Source of the DNA: an uncultured Eubacteriales bacterium
GTDB lineage: Bacteria; Bacillota; Clostridia; Oscillospirales; Butyricicoccaceae
Assembly (NCBI GenBank): GCA_910585875.1
Contig: CAJUIK010000028.1
Span: forward strand, 1 to 18,542
Reading direction: 5' to 3'
DNA: 18,542 nt
A model generated the notes under the pieces. The model was not told the origin of the DNA and made no database searches. It saw only the letters and a program-made list of their open reading frames with translations. Position numbers and translations under genes: made by a program. Each line of letters begins with the position of its first letter. Position 1 is the first letter of the stretch. This document shows, in pieces, positions 1 to 7,621 of the stretch.

Positions 1-1
1 C

Positions 2-979
2 ATTGGGCGCATTGTCATTTTCCGGCGGCAGTATGCCCAAGATATGGGCTTTGTATTCCCCTCCATCCGGCTGCACGATTCCTCGGCCCTGGGCACCAAC
101 CAATATGTGATCCGGGTCAGGGGAGAGGAAGTGGCCCGAGGCGAGATTTTGGTGGATTATTACCTGGCCCTGGAGCCGTCGGCGCCTTTGGGCGAAATTG
201 ACGGCATCGAAACCATCGAGCCGGCCTATGGCATCCCCTCCCGGTGGATTTTGCCGGAGAACAAGGAGATGGCGGAGATTTACGGCTATAACGTCATCGA
301 CCCCATGACGGTCATGTTGACTCATTTGGCCGAGACGGTGAAAAAACACGCTTACGAACTGCTCAACCGGGCGGAGACCATCCAGCTGGTGGAAAACCTG
401 AAGCACAGCGCTTCCGAACTGGTGGAAGAGGCGGTTCCCGCCATCGTATCCTACGCCACGCTGGAAAAAATCCTGCGCAGCCTTTTGCAGGAAGGGGTGC
501 CCGTCAAAGACCTGGCTACCATCATAGAAACGGCGGCGGATTCCCTGAGCCAAGGCCAAAATGTGGATATGGCCATCGAGCAGGTCCGCGGCGCTCTGGG
601 CCGCACGATTACCCGCCGTTTCTGCGAGGACGGCCAGCTGCGGGTCGTCACGCTGGACGCGGAGATGGAAAAGGCCATTATTTCCTCTTTGACGCGCAAC
701 GAGCAGGGCGTCTATCTGGCTATGGGCCCCGATTTGATGCAGCAGATTATCGCCCAGCTTTCCGAGCACTTGAAAAAATTCAGCGATTTGTCTCAGACGC
801 CGGTGATCTTGGTCAGCCAGGTGATCCGCGGTTATTTCAGCAAGATGATTACCCAGTTTTTCCCCAACGTGTATGTGCTGTCATTTAATGAAATCGCCAG
901 CAACGTGCAGATACAGGCCCTGGGCAATATTACGGCGGAAGCCCCGGCCCGGGCAGAACGAAGGGCGGTGGGCGTATGA
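2..979 (+). CDS. flhA: Flagellar export gate protein FlhA, C-terminal part (5' truncated by window)
   Basis: FlhA is the integral-membrane export-gate component of the flagellar type III secretion system. Only its cytoplasmic C-terminal domain (FlhA-C), about 325 residues, lies in the window, and the frame is open to the left edge. Family features visible are FRRQYAQDMG followed by PSIRLHD, NQYVIRVRGEEVARGEI, the IDPMTVMLTHLAE stretch, the TLEKILRSLLQEGV helix, and near the end ILVSQVIRGYF and VYVLSFNEIASNVQIQALG. These match the order found in FlhA-C, which docks late substrates and their chaperones such as FliS and FliT on export. The membrane half is upstream and unseen. The TGA stop overlaps the next gene's start as ATGA, so translation of the sigma gene is probably coupled to flhA. 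No flhF or flhG follows, unlike many Firmicutes. Confidence 0.95.
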   Translation: MGRIVIFRRQYAQDMGFVFPSIRLHDSSALGTNQYVIRVRGEEVARGEILVDYYLALEPSAPLGEIDGIETIEPAYGIPSRWILPENKEMAEIYGYNVIDPMTVMLTHLAETVKKHAYELLNRAETIQLVENLKHSASELVEEAVPAIVSYATLEKILRSLLQEGVPVKDLATIIETAADSLSQGQNVDMAIEQVRGALGRTITRRFCEDGQLRVVTLDAEMEKAIISSLTRNEQGVYLAMGPDLMQQIIAQLSEHLKKFSDLSQTPVILVSQVIRGYFSKMITQFFPNVYVLSFNEIASNVQIQALGNITAEAPARAERRAVGV

Positions 980-1827
980 ACGGCGCAATGATGGAAGCCC
1001 GGGAAAGCGGCCCCCGGACCCCCCAGGAACTCGAGAGCATGACCGCCGCCGAGCTGTTGGCGGAATATAAGCGCACAGGGGACGAAAGCCTTCGATGGCC
1101 GCTGGTCCTGCGGTATGAGGGGCTGGTGAAAAACGCCGCCCTGCAGCTGCGGGGGGTGTACAGCAGTTTCGCCCAGGTGGACGACATCGTCAGCGAAGGG
1201 CTGTTGACGCTGTTGAGCGCCGTGGATAAATTCGACCCAGAAAAGGGCATCAAATTTGAAACCTATGTGTCCAAGCGCATTCGGGGCATGGTGGTGGACT
1301 TGGCCCGCAAGCAGGATTGGCTGCCCCGGAATATCCGCCAGCGGGCCAAGGAAATCGATATGGCGGTTTCCGAGCTGTCCAACGAGTTGGGCCGGTATCC
1401 CACGGAAGAAGAGGTGGCCCGGCGGCTGGGAGTGCCGGTGGAAAAGTATCAGAAGGACGCGGCGCGGGCGGCGCTGAACCACACTCTGTCGCTGGACGCG
1501 CTGATGGATTCCCGGGATATTGAAAGCCACCGTTTTGAAGCGCCTTCGGAAGACCTGCAAAGTCAGCCGGAGGCGGCTCTTCAGGATAGGGAAATGCAGC
1601 AGACCTTGGCGGAGGGCGTCCGCTTGCTCCAGCAAAATGAGCAGATTGTCCTCTCCCTTTACTATGAAAAAAACCTGCACATGAAAGAGATCGCCCAGGT
1701 GATGAAGGTCAGCGAACCCCGGATTTCCCAGATCCACGCCAGGGCAATTCAGAAGCTCCGGGATTATATGGAGACATATATCAGCGGAGAACCCGCCAAA
1801 CCCTTGAAAAAAAGGAAGAAGGGATGA
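976..1827 (+). CDS. sigD: Motility sigma factor, FliA/SigD/WhiG family
   Basis: This is an alternative sigma-70 factor of 283 residues, a usual length for the family, which directs RNA polymerase to late flagellar and chemotaxis promoters. Region 2 is clear: YEGLVKNAALQLRG, then DDIVSEGLLTLLSAVDKFDP, then FETYVSKRIRGMVVDLARKQ and DWLPRNIRQRAKEI, the last being typical of the FliA/WhiG group. Region 3 follows (ELGRYPTEEEVARRLGV). Region 4 contains EQIVLSLYYEKNLHMKEIAQ and the helix-turn-helix VSEPRISQIHARAIQKLRDY. The tail is lysine-rich (KPLKKRKKG). The start at 976 overlaps the flhA stop as ATGA; a downstream ATG at 988 is possible but has no better ribosome site. No anti-sigma factor FlgM gene is in the window. 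A likely target is the promoter before fliD at 8444-8470. Confidence 0.93.
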   Translation: MNGAMMEARESGPRTPQELESMTAAELLAEYKRTGDESLRWPLVLRYEGLVKNAALQLRGVYSSFAQVDDIVSEGLLTLLSAVDKFDPEKGIKFETYVSKRIRGMVVDLARKQDWLPRNIRQRAKEIDMAVSELSNELGRYPTEEEVARRLGVPVEKYQKDAARAALNHTLSLDALMDSRDIESHRFEAPSEDLQSQPEAALQDREMQQTLAEGVRLLQQNEQIVLSLYYEKNLHMKEIAQVMKVSEPRISQIHARAIQKLRDYMETYISGEPAKPLKKRKKG

Positions 1828-1831
1828 TACA

Positions 1832-2581
1832 ATGTTTAAGGGGTTTTATAACTTGACGTCTGGTATGCTCACCCAGCAGCGGAACCTGAACGTGGTGGGC
1901 GACAACCTGGTCAATGTGTCGACGGCCGGATATAAAGAGAGCCGGTATACTTCTACCACCTTTGACGACGTGATGTACAGCCGGGTGGGCAATAAAACCA
2001 AGGTTTATCAGGATGTGGGCCGGCAGAGCTATATCCGGGCCAACAGCGAGATTACGGTGAACCATGAACAAGGGACGCCCGAGCCCACCGATATCCCTCT
2101 GGATTTCGCCATCTATGGAGAAGGGTTTTTCGCCGTCCAGGGCGAGGACGGCCAGATTGCCTATACCAGGGCGGGCAGTTTTTCACTGGACGAGGAGGGC
2201 TATCTGTGTTTCCCCGGCCAGGGCTATGTGCTGGGGCCGGACAACGAAACCATCCAGCTTTCCACCGATAAGATCGAAGCAGACGCCAGCGGCCGGATTT
2301 TTGACGAAAACGGCGGATATTTGGGGCAGATCGGCGTCTTTGCTTTTGAGGATACCGACCAGCTGGAAAGCAACGCCCAAGGTTTTTTTACCGGCGCCGA
2401 GGGAACCCCTGTGGAAAACCCTATGGTTTATTGGAAGTACCTGGAGCGTTCCAATGTGGACATGATCCGGCAGATGACGGAGATGCTCACCTGCCAGCGG
2501 GCGCTGCAAAGCGCCGCGCAGGCCAGCAAGATGTATGATCAGCTGATGACAAAGGCCGCCAACGATATCGGCCGGCTCTAA
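1832..2581 (+). CDS. flgF: Flagellar basal-body rod protein, FlgF/FlgG (FlhO-like) family
   Basis: This is a distal or proximal rod component of the flagellar basal body, 249 residues, exported by the flagellar secretion system without a cleaved signal peptide. The N-terminal rod-family helix and motif are visible (LNVVGDNLVNVSTAGYK, about residues 19-35). A central FlgG-like core follows (DFAIYGEGFFAVQ, then YTRAGSFSLDEEGYL). The C-terminal rod helix begins at ERSNVDMIRQMTEMLTCQRA and runs to the end. The start has a good site, GAAGGG about 8 bases upstream. The gene sits 4 bases after the sigma gene and 17 bases before a second family member. The order matches the flhO-flhP pair of Bacillus subtilis, where FlhO resembles FlgF and FlhP resembles FlgG. 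Assignment to FlgF rather than FlgG rests on that order and is not certain; membership of the family is. Confidence 0.85.
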   Translation: MFKGFYNLTSGMLTQQRNLNVVGDNLVNVSTAGYKESRYTSTTFDDVMYSRVGNKTKVYQDVGRQSYIRANSEITVNHEQGTPEPTDIPLDFAIYGEGFFAVQGEDGQIAYTRAGSFSLDEEGYLCFPGQGYVLGPDNETIQLSTDKIEADASGRIFDENGGYLGQIGVFAFEDTDQLESNAQGFFTGAEGTPVENPMVYWKYLERSNVDMIRQMTEMLTCQRALQSAAQASKMYDQLMTKAANDIGRL

Positions 2582-2598
2582 AAGGACGGTGACAAACG

Positions 2599-3345
2599 AT
2601 GAATCAATCCTTCTATATCGGCGCCGTAGGCGCCCACCAGCAGCTGCGGCGGCTCAATATCCATGGCAACAACATCGCCAACGTCAATACCTTCGGCTTC
2701 AAAGCGGAAAAATCCCGCTTTCAGGCGCTGATGTATCAAAATTGGCAGGGCGTGGAGGAAGAGCTGCCTATGGGCGTGGGAACCAGCCTGCTGATGACTT
2801 CCACCGATTATTCTACCGGCCGGGTGGCCGACACTGGCCGGCCCTTGGACTATATGATCGAGGGGGACGGCTTTTTCGCCTTGGCCGACTTGGCCACGGG
2901 CGAAGTGACCTTTACCCGCAACGGCGCCTTTTACATGGCGGAATACCTGCGGCCCACCGGCATGGCCGACCCAGATACAGGCGAAGCTGTGACGGAAAAG
3001 GTGTTTTGCCTTTCCGACGGCGAGGGCCGCTTTGTGCTCAGCCAGGAAGGGGGCCTTATCGAGGTGACGGATTATCAGATTGAGCAGCCCATCGGCGTGT
3101 TTGATTACAGCAACTACGATGGGATGCTTCAGCTGAACGACACCCGTTACCTGCCGGCGGATAAAAACGGCGACTTGTGGCTGGGCACAGGAAAGCTGCG
3201 TCAGGGCGTGCTGGAGCAATCCAACGCCGATCTGGCGGAAGAACTGACCAAGGTGATCGAATCCCAGCGGGCCTATGGCCTGGCGCTGAAGATGGTGCAG
3301 ACCTCCGACGAGATTGAGACGACCATCAATAACCTGCGCGGTTAA
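2599..3345 (+). CDS. flgG: Flagellar basal-body rod protein, FlgG (FlhP-like) family
   Basis: This is the second rod-family protein of 248 residues. The N-terminus contains GNNIANVNTFGFKAEKSRFQ (about residues 26-45), very close to the NNLANVNTTGFK signature of FlgG. The core has DYMIEGDGFFALADLATGE and FTRNGAFYMAE. The C-terminal helix contains EQSNADLAEELTKVIESQRA and ends TSDEIETTINNLRG, as in FlgG. The paired N- and C-terminal helices form the coiled coil of axial rod and hook proteins. The ribosome site is an AAAGGACGG-like sequence ahead of 2599. It is spaced 17 bases from the preceding paralogue and 14 from cheC. The alternative names are FlgF and FlhP; I favour FlgG because its N-terminal motif is closer to that family. 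Confidence 0.85.
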   Translation: MNQSFYIGAVGAHQQLRRLNIHGNNIANVNTFGFKAEKSRFQALMYQNWQGVEEELPMGVGTSLLMTSTDYSTGRVADTGRPLDYMIEGDGFFALADLATGEVTFTRNGAFYMAEYLRPTGMADPDTGEAVTEKVFCLSDGEGRFVLSQEGGLIEVTDYQIEQPIGVFDYSNYDGMLQLNDTRYLPADKNGDLWLGTGKLRQGVLEQSNADLAEELTKVIESQRAYGLALKMVQTSDEIETTINNLRG

Positions 3346-3359
3346 CGGGGTGAAAAGAT

Positions 3360-3989
3360 ATGACAATTAAAAATTATGACGATCTGACCTCCCTGCAGCT
3401 GGATACGCTGCGGGAATTGGGCAGCATCGGCTCCGGCAATTCCGCCACCGCTTTGTCTCAGATGCTGGGCAGAGAGGTGCGCATCACCATGCCGGAAGTG
3501 CGTATTATGGGCTATAACGAAGCCATTGAATGGATCGGCGGGCCGGAGGAAATCACAGCCGGCGTGCTGGTGAAAATGGGCGGCCAGATGAACGGCATCA
3601 TGCTGTCCGTGCAGCAGCTGGACTTTGTCAACCTGGTGCTGCACAGCATTTTGGGCCAGGAGGTAGAGGACTACAGCGGCCTGGCGGAGATGGAAAATTC
3701 CGCGCTGATCGAGGTGGGCAATATCATGATTTCCACCTTTATCAACGCGTTGAGCGGGCTGGCGGATATCAAAATCGAGCTGACTGTGCCTGCGTTTACA
3801 GTGGATATGCAAGGCGCTATTCTGGCAGTGCCTATGGCCGAATACGGCGGACAATCCGACTATATTATGACGATTGGAGGAAACTTTATCTGCGACAACC
3901 GGCAGATCCCCTGCCGGCTGCTTCTCTCGCCGGATATTCGGTCTTTGAACTTTTTATTAAGGAAGCTGGGCGTTAATGATGGCGAATAA
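3360..3989 (+). CDS. cheC: CheY-P phosphatase CheC
   Basis: CheC dephosphorylates CheY-P and binds the deamidase CheD, giving adaptation feedback in Gram-positive chemotaxis. The protein is 209 residues, the expected size. The family has two copies of the active-site pattern D/S-x3-E-x2-N-x22-P. The second copy is intact: S114, E118, N121 and P144. In the first copy D15, E19 and P45 are present but the catalytic Asn is replaced by Ser22 (ELGSIGSGN, where most members read EIGNIGSGN). In B. subtilis CheC both sites contribute and the second is the stronger, so this protein should remain active with one site. The start has GGGGTGAAAAG upstream. Its last 14 bases overlap cheD, consistent with coupled production of the two partners. 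Confidence 0.93.
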   Translation: MTIKNYDDLTSLQLDTLRELGSIGSGNSATALSQMLGREVRITMPEVRIMGYNEAIEWIGGPEEITAGVLVKMGGQMNGIMLSVQQLDFVNLVLHSILGQEVEDYSGLAEMENSALIEVGNIMISTFINALSGLADIKIELTVPAFTVDMQGAILAVPMAEYGGQSDYIMTIGGNFICDNRQIPCRLLLSPDIRSLNFLLRKLGVNDGE

Positions 3990-4458
3990 GGTGACAATCG
4001 GTATCGCGGATATGAAAATGGCCAAAGGGGAAGGGATGTTGGTGACCTATGCGCTGGGCTCCTGCATCGGCATCTGCTTATATGACCCGGCTATTAAGCT
4101 GGGGGCCCTGGTGCATATCATGCTGCCTCTGAACTTGGAAACAGGGCGGAAAAACCCCATGAAATATGCCGATACCGGCATTCGCGAAACATTAAAACAA
4201 ATGGAGGCCCACGGGGCCTCCCGATCCCGCATCACTGCCAAGATTGCCGGGGGCGCCAAGATGTTTGAAGACAGCGGCGGCTCTTTGGGCAATATTGGCC
4301 AGCGGAATATCGAGAGCGTTCATATGAATCTGAAAAAAGAGGGGATCCGCCTGCTGAAAGAAGACGTGGGCGGAACAACCGCCCGCACCCTGCTCTTCGA
4401 CGTAGGCAGCGGTTTGGGCTGCATCCGCAGCTATGGGCGGCAGGAGTTGATTATATAA
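3976..4458 (+). CDS. cheD: Chemoreceptor glutamine deamidase CheD
   Basis: CheD deamidates glutamines on methyl-accepting chemotaxis proteins and binds CheC. The protein is 160 residues, a normal length. The catalytic residues are visible: Cys30 in YALGSCIGICLYDP, His47 in GALVHIMLP, and Thr24, three positions ahead of the triad in Thermotoga CheD. Further family blocks are KYADTGI, AKIAGGAKMF, NIGQRNIESV and DVGGTTARTLLFDVGSG. The start is ATG 3976, immediately followed by a second ATG at 3979. GGAAG at 3961-3965 inside cheC serves as the ribosome site. The start lies within cheC (14-base overlap). The receptor at 14090 is a candidate substrate. Confidence 0.94.
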   Translation: MMANKVTIGIADMKMAKGEGMLVTYALGSCIGICLYDPAIKLGALVHIMLPLNLETGRKNPMKYADTGIRETLKQMEAHGASRSRITAKIAGGAKMFEDSGGSLGNIGQRNIESVHMNLKKEGIRLLKEDVGGTTARTLLFDVGSGLGCIRSYGRQELII

Positions 4459-4497
4459 TCCGCGGGAGACGCGCAATATTGAAGGGAGTGTCAAAAA

Positions 4498-5424
4498 ATG
4501 TTGGAAGAAGACAAACGGGGTATCCTGCTGGAATCAGGCACCAATGAAATCGAAGTGATGGAATTTACAATCAATGACAACCTTTACGGCATCAATGTGG
4601 CCAAGGTAAAGGAGATTCTGATGCCCGCGCCGGTCAAGCATATGCCCCACTCCCATCCCGCCGTGGAAGGGATTTTCAGGCCCCGGGATATTGTGCTCAC
4701 CGTTGTGGACCTGCCCCGCTATCTTTTGGGCGTAGAATGCGAAAAAAGGCCCAAGGATCTGTTTATCGTCACCAATTTTAATAAGATGAATATCGCCTTC
4801 CGGGTCCATACCGTGGTGGGAATCAGCCGGATTTCCTGGCAGGATATCCAGAAGCCGGATAAAACTGTGGCCGGCGGCGACGAAGGAGTGGCCACCGGCA
4901 TCGCCCAATGCGGCGAAGACCTGGTGACGATATTGGATTTTGAAAAAATCGTGGCGGAGATCGCGCCGGAGACCACCATCCAGCTATCGGAAATCGACAG
5001 GCTGGGCCATCGGGAGCGGCGGGATTCCCCCATTATGGTGGCGGAGGATTCTGTGCTGCTCAGCCGGATGATTGTCGAGGCGCTGCATAAATCCGGTTAC
5101 GCCAATGTGGAGATGTTCCCGGACGGGCGGGAGCTTTGGAAGAAGATCCAGACCTATCGAGACGAAAATTCCTTGCAGGAAAACGTGGCGTTGGTGATTA
5201 CAGATATAGAAATGCCTCAGATGGACGGGCATCGCCTGACTAAACTCATCAAGGACGATGAAAAGCTGAAAAAAATCCCGGTCATCATCTTCTCTTCGCT
5301 GATTACCGAGGAGATGCGCCGCAAGGGCAAAGAACTGGGGGCGGACGAGCAGATGAGCAAGCCGGAAATCGGCCGGCTGGTGGAAGTGATCGATCACCTG
5401 CTGCTGCGCGTCAAAAAAGGATAA
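4498..5424 (+). CDS. cheV: Chemotaxis coupling protein CheV (CheW domain plus response-regulator receiver)
   Basis: CheV couples receptors to the CheA kinase and tunes adaptation through phosphorylation of its receiver domain. The protein is 308 residues, the usual length. The CheW-like domain covers about residues 15-165 and includes EFTINDNLYGINVAKVKEIL and a GIFRPRDIVLTVVDL stretch. The receiver covers about 180-305: acidic pocket in VAEDS, phospho-acceptor Asp236 in VITDIEMPQMDG, the Ser/Thr position in IIFSSL and the conserved Lys in QMSKPEI. All the key receiver residues are present, so it should be phosphorylatable. The ribosome site GAAGGGAG lies 8-9 bases ahead of the ATG. It is separated from cheD by 39 bases. 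No cheA, cheW, cheB, cheR or cheY lies in the window. Confidence 0.95.
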   Translation: MLEEDKRGILLESGTNEIEVMEFTINDNLYGINVAKVKEILMPAPVKHMPHSHPAVEGIFRPRDIVLTVVDLPRYLLGVECEKRPKDLFIVTNFNKMNIAFRVHTVVGISRISWQDIQKPDKTVAGGDEGVATGIAQCGEDLVTILDFEKIVAEIAPETTIQLSEIDRLGHRERRDSPIMVAEDSVLLSRMIVEALHKSGYANVEMFPDGRELWKKIQTYRDENSLQENVALVITDIEMPQMDGHRLTKLIKDDEKLKKIPVIIFSSLITEEMRRKGKELGADEQMSKPEIGRLVEVIDHLLLRVKKG

Positions 5425-5444
5425 CCCAGGGGTAGGAGACAGCT

Positions 5445-6737
5445 ATGAACAACAAATACATTGTGCGGCAGCCAATTAAAGACGCTACGGGGCTGATCAT
5501 CGGCCATGAGATTCTATATCACGGGGAAAACATGGCTTTCAGCAATGAAAACGTGTCCTCCAGCTCGGAATTTGCCGCCGCGGACACCATTTATTCGTTT
5601 CTGATGCAGAACTCCACAAAGGCGCTGAAGGGTACGCTGAACTTCATGACGTTTACCACCATGCTGCTGATGAAAAAGACGCCCAAACTCTTTGATAAAA
5701 ACGAGCTGGTCATCCAAATCGACGACAGCGTGATTATCCACCCGCTCTCGATGCACTTTGTCAAACAATTTGCCAGGGAAGGGTATCAGATCGCAGTCAA
5801 TGAATTTCAGTTTTCGCCTCGGTACCTGGAATTGATGGACGATATTGATTATATCAAAATCAACTGCAAAACCGTCACCGATGAAAATATGCACAACACT
5901 GTGGAAATCGCCCACAGCATGAACAAAAAGTGCATTGTGACAAATATCGACAGCGAAGAGCTTTATCAGAAAGCGGCGAGCTTGGGGGCGGACGCCATGC
6001 AGGGCCCCTATGTGGCGGCTCAGCTGACGACCAAGGCCCACAGCAGCGCCTATATCCAGAGCAACTTTTTCCGCCTGATGGTGGAAGTCACGCGGGACGA
6101 ACCCAATGTAGAAGAGATCGAGCAGATGATCGGCATGGACGCCGGCCTGACGTTCGGCCTGCTGAAAATGGTCAACTCCGCTTATTTCGCCCTGCGCCAT
6201 CGGGCCACCACCATCCGCCAGGCCATCATGACTCTGGGCCTGGGCCAGCTGAAGCAATGGATTTACCTGCTCAGCGCCAGCGCGGCGGACAGCAAAATCG
6301 ACGCCAGTTCGGAGGAATTTTTGAAAAAATCCTTTATGCGGGCCAATTTTTGCAGCGAGCTGATGAACCACGCCAAAGATATGCCGATTTCCAAATCAGA
6401 GGCCTATCTGATGGGGATGTTCTCCACGCTGAATTATCTGATCGACGCGCCTCTGGAAGAGATTTTGTCGGAGGTTCCCGTGTCCGACGAGGTGAAAAAC
6501 GCCTTGCTGAGCCACGAGGGCCGGTGCGGCAAGCTCTATGAGCTGGTGCTCAGCTATGAAGCGGCCAACTGGGAGAAAATCAACGCCCTGGTGGAAGAGC
6601 TGGGCATCCCCAGCAACCTGATCACCAGCGTCTATTTCATTTGCATGGACAATGTGAACACCTTATGGGAGCAGCTGACCAATCCCTACGCAGACCAGCT
6701 GCCGCCGGAAGAAGAAGGCGAAGAAACGCCGGTGTGA
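5445..6737 (+). CDS. EAL-HDOD signalling protein, EAL domain probably inactive (YuxH-like)
   Basis: This is a 430-residue two-domain protein. The N-terminal half (about 1-195) has the fold signature of EAL phosphodiesterases: RQPI, GHEILYHG in place of the EALLR motif (E22 kept), YIKIN with Lys138, and QGPYVA near the end. The usual DDFGTG loop is replaced by NEFQF (residues 119-123), so metal-dependent hydrolysis of cyclic di-GMP is unlikely. The C-terminal half (about 200-405) is an HDOD domain (LLKMVNSAYF and TIRQAIMTLGLGQLKQWIYL). EAL-HDOD proteins of this YuxH/CdgJ type are generally degenerate and have been linked to motility control. The ribosome site is TAGGAGA. It is the last gene of the operon, 20 bases after cheV and 13 before a strong terminator. 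The acidic tail (PPEEEGEETPV) is probably disordered. Confidence 0.88.
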   Translation: MNNKYIVRQPIKDATGLIIGHEILYHGENMAFSNENVSSSSEFAAADTIYSFLMQNSTKALKGTLNFMTFTTMLLMKKTPKLFDKNELVIQIDDSVIIHPLSMHFVKQFAREGYQIAVNEFQFSPRYLELMDDIDYIKINCKTVTDENMHNTVEIAHSMNKKCIVTNIDSEELYQKAASLGADAMQGPYVAAQLTTKAHSSAYIQSNFFRLMVEVTRDEPNVEEIEQMIGMDAGLTFGLLKMVNSAYFALRHRATTIRQAIMTLGLGQLKQWIYLLSASAADSKIDASSEEFLKKSFMRANFCSELMNHAKDMPISKSEAYLMGMFSTLNYLIDAPLEEILSEVPVSDEVKNALLSHEGRCGKLYELVLSYEAANWEKINALVEELGIPSNLITSVYFICMDNVNTLWEQLTNPYADQLPPEEEGEETPV

Positions 6738-6750
6738 TTGCAAAATAAAG

Positions 6751-6787
6751 AAGAACCCGGCGCGGGATCAAACCGCGCCGGGTTCTT
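6751..6787. terminator. Bidirectional intrinsic terminator between convergent operons
   Basis: A perfect 15-bp stem is formed by AAGAACCCGGCGCGG (6751-6765) and its exact reverse complement (6773-6787), with a 7-base loop. On the + strand it is followed by TTGCTTTTG; on the - strand by CTTTATTTTG. It lies between the EAL-HDOD gene ending at 6737 and the ComFB gene ending at 6830 on the other strand, so it probably stops transcription from both sides. Confidence 0.9.
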
Positions 6788-6829
6788 TTGCTTTTGATTG
6801 GGCTGCTTCCGGGAAGTCTGCGTCTAAGA

Positions 6830-7579
6830 TCAGCGATGGTGGTGGGGATGCTCTTTGACAATCCGGCAGGCGTTGAGTAGCTGGGCGATGATATCGCTTC
6901 CATATTTTCCTTCGTAGAACGTCAATTTGGGGATGACGTCGCCTTGGCGCATGACCACATATTTGGGGGGCAGATGGTTGAGGGCCAGGGCCTTGACGTC
7001 GGCCATGCACTGGTCGCATTCGCACAGGCCAAACATCTGGACGTACTTCAACGCCTTTTCCTCCACCAGCACCTGCATGACGTTGATGTATCCCTCGGCG
7101 GCCAAAGCCGACGGGTCAAACAGCGCGGGCTGCGCCGGTCCCTCTTGGGCGGGGGCCGCCTGCAGGACAGGAGCCGTCTCTTGAACGGGAGCTTCCTGCT
7201 GAACGGGGGCCGCCGGTTCGGCGGGCGCCGGCTGGGGCTCTGGCTGAGAAACGGGCGCGGGTTCCGGCGTGGGGTCGGGCTGAGGCGGCTCAGGCTGGGC
7301 AGGGTTCTCCGGCTGGGGTTCGGGCTGCTGGGCGTGAGGCGTCTCAATTTCCAGAGGGATTCTCTGTTCACTTTCCAATACGTCCTCCAGCGCGTCTTTG
7401 ATCTGGGCGGAAACGGCGGCGTCCGGCGCCAGGGAGGAGATGATGGGAGGCAGGGGCTGGGAAGGCTGGTTTTCGACAGCTTCAGCCGTCTCTTCCTGGG
7501 AGGGATCCGGTTTTTTGCTCAGAAGATTCATCACCCGAGCGGTTTTGCTGGTCTTGGATTTATCGTTATCTCTTGCCAT
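6830..7579 (-). CDS. ComFB-domain protein with basic N-terminus and long Pro-rich linker
   Basis: The protein has 249 residues in three parts. The N-terminus (1-23) is basic, with R3, K7, K9, K12, R15, K22 and K23. A Pro/Glu/Gln/Ala-rich, surely disordered linker spans about 81-155. The C-terminal part (about 162-240) is a ComFB domain: GYINVMQVLVEEKALK, then the cysteine cluster C186, C188, C191 (GLCECDQC), then ADVKALALNHLPPKYVV. It ends in a His-rich tail (HPHHHR). ComFB is encoded in the comF competence operon of B. subtilis, and ComFB-domain proteins of cyanobacteria have been reported as cyclic-dinucleotide receptors. Free-standing ComFB proteins are usually only the domain, so the long N-terminal extension is unusual. 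Ribosome site AAGGAG lies 8 bases ahead of the ATG. It is the second gene after parA (42-base gap). Function here is unknown; I infer a partner of the ParA ATPase. Confidence 0.8.
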   Translation of the reverse strand: MARDNDKSKTSKTARVMNLLSKKPDPSQEETAEAVENQPSQPLPPIISSLAPDAAVSAQIKDALEDVLESEQRIPLEIETPHAQQPEPQPENPAQPEPPQPDPTPEPAPVSQPEPQPAPAEPAAPVQQEAPVQETAPVLQAAPAQEGPAQPALFDPSALAAEGYINVMQVLVEEKALKYVQMFGLCECDQCMADVKALALNHLPPKYVVMRQGDVIPKLTFYEGKYGSDIIAQLLNACRIVKEHPHHHR

Positions 7580-7621
7580 AGTACATTCTCCTTGTCACAT
7601 TACAAGAGCCCGTCTGGGGCG

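Noticed and set aside
4454..4459. A perfect TATAAT at the cheD stop, as an internal promoter for cheV
   Set aside because: No -35 box or extended -10 at the right spacing; operon read-through explains cheV expression.
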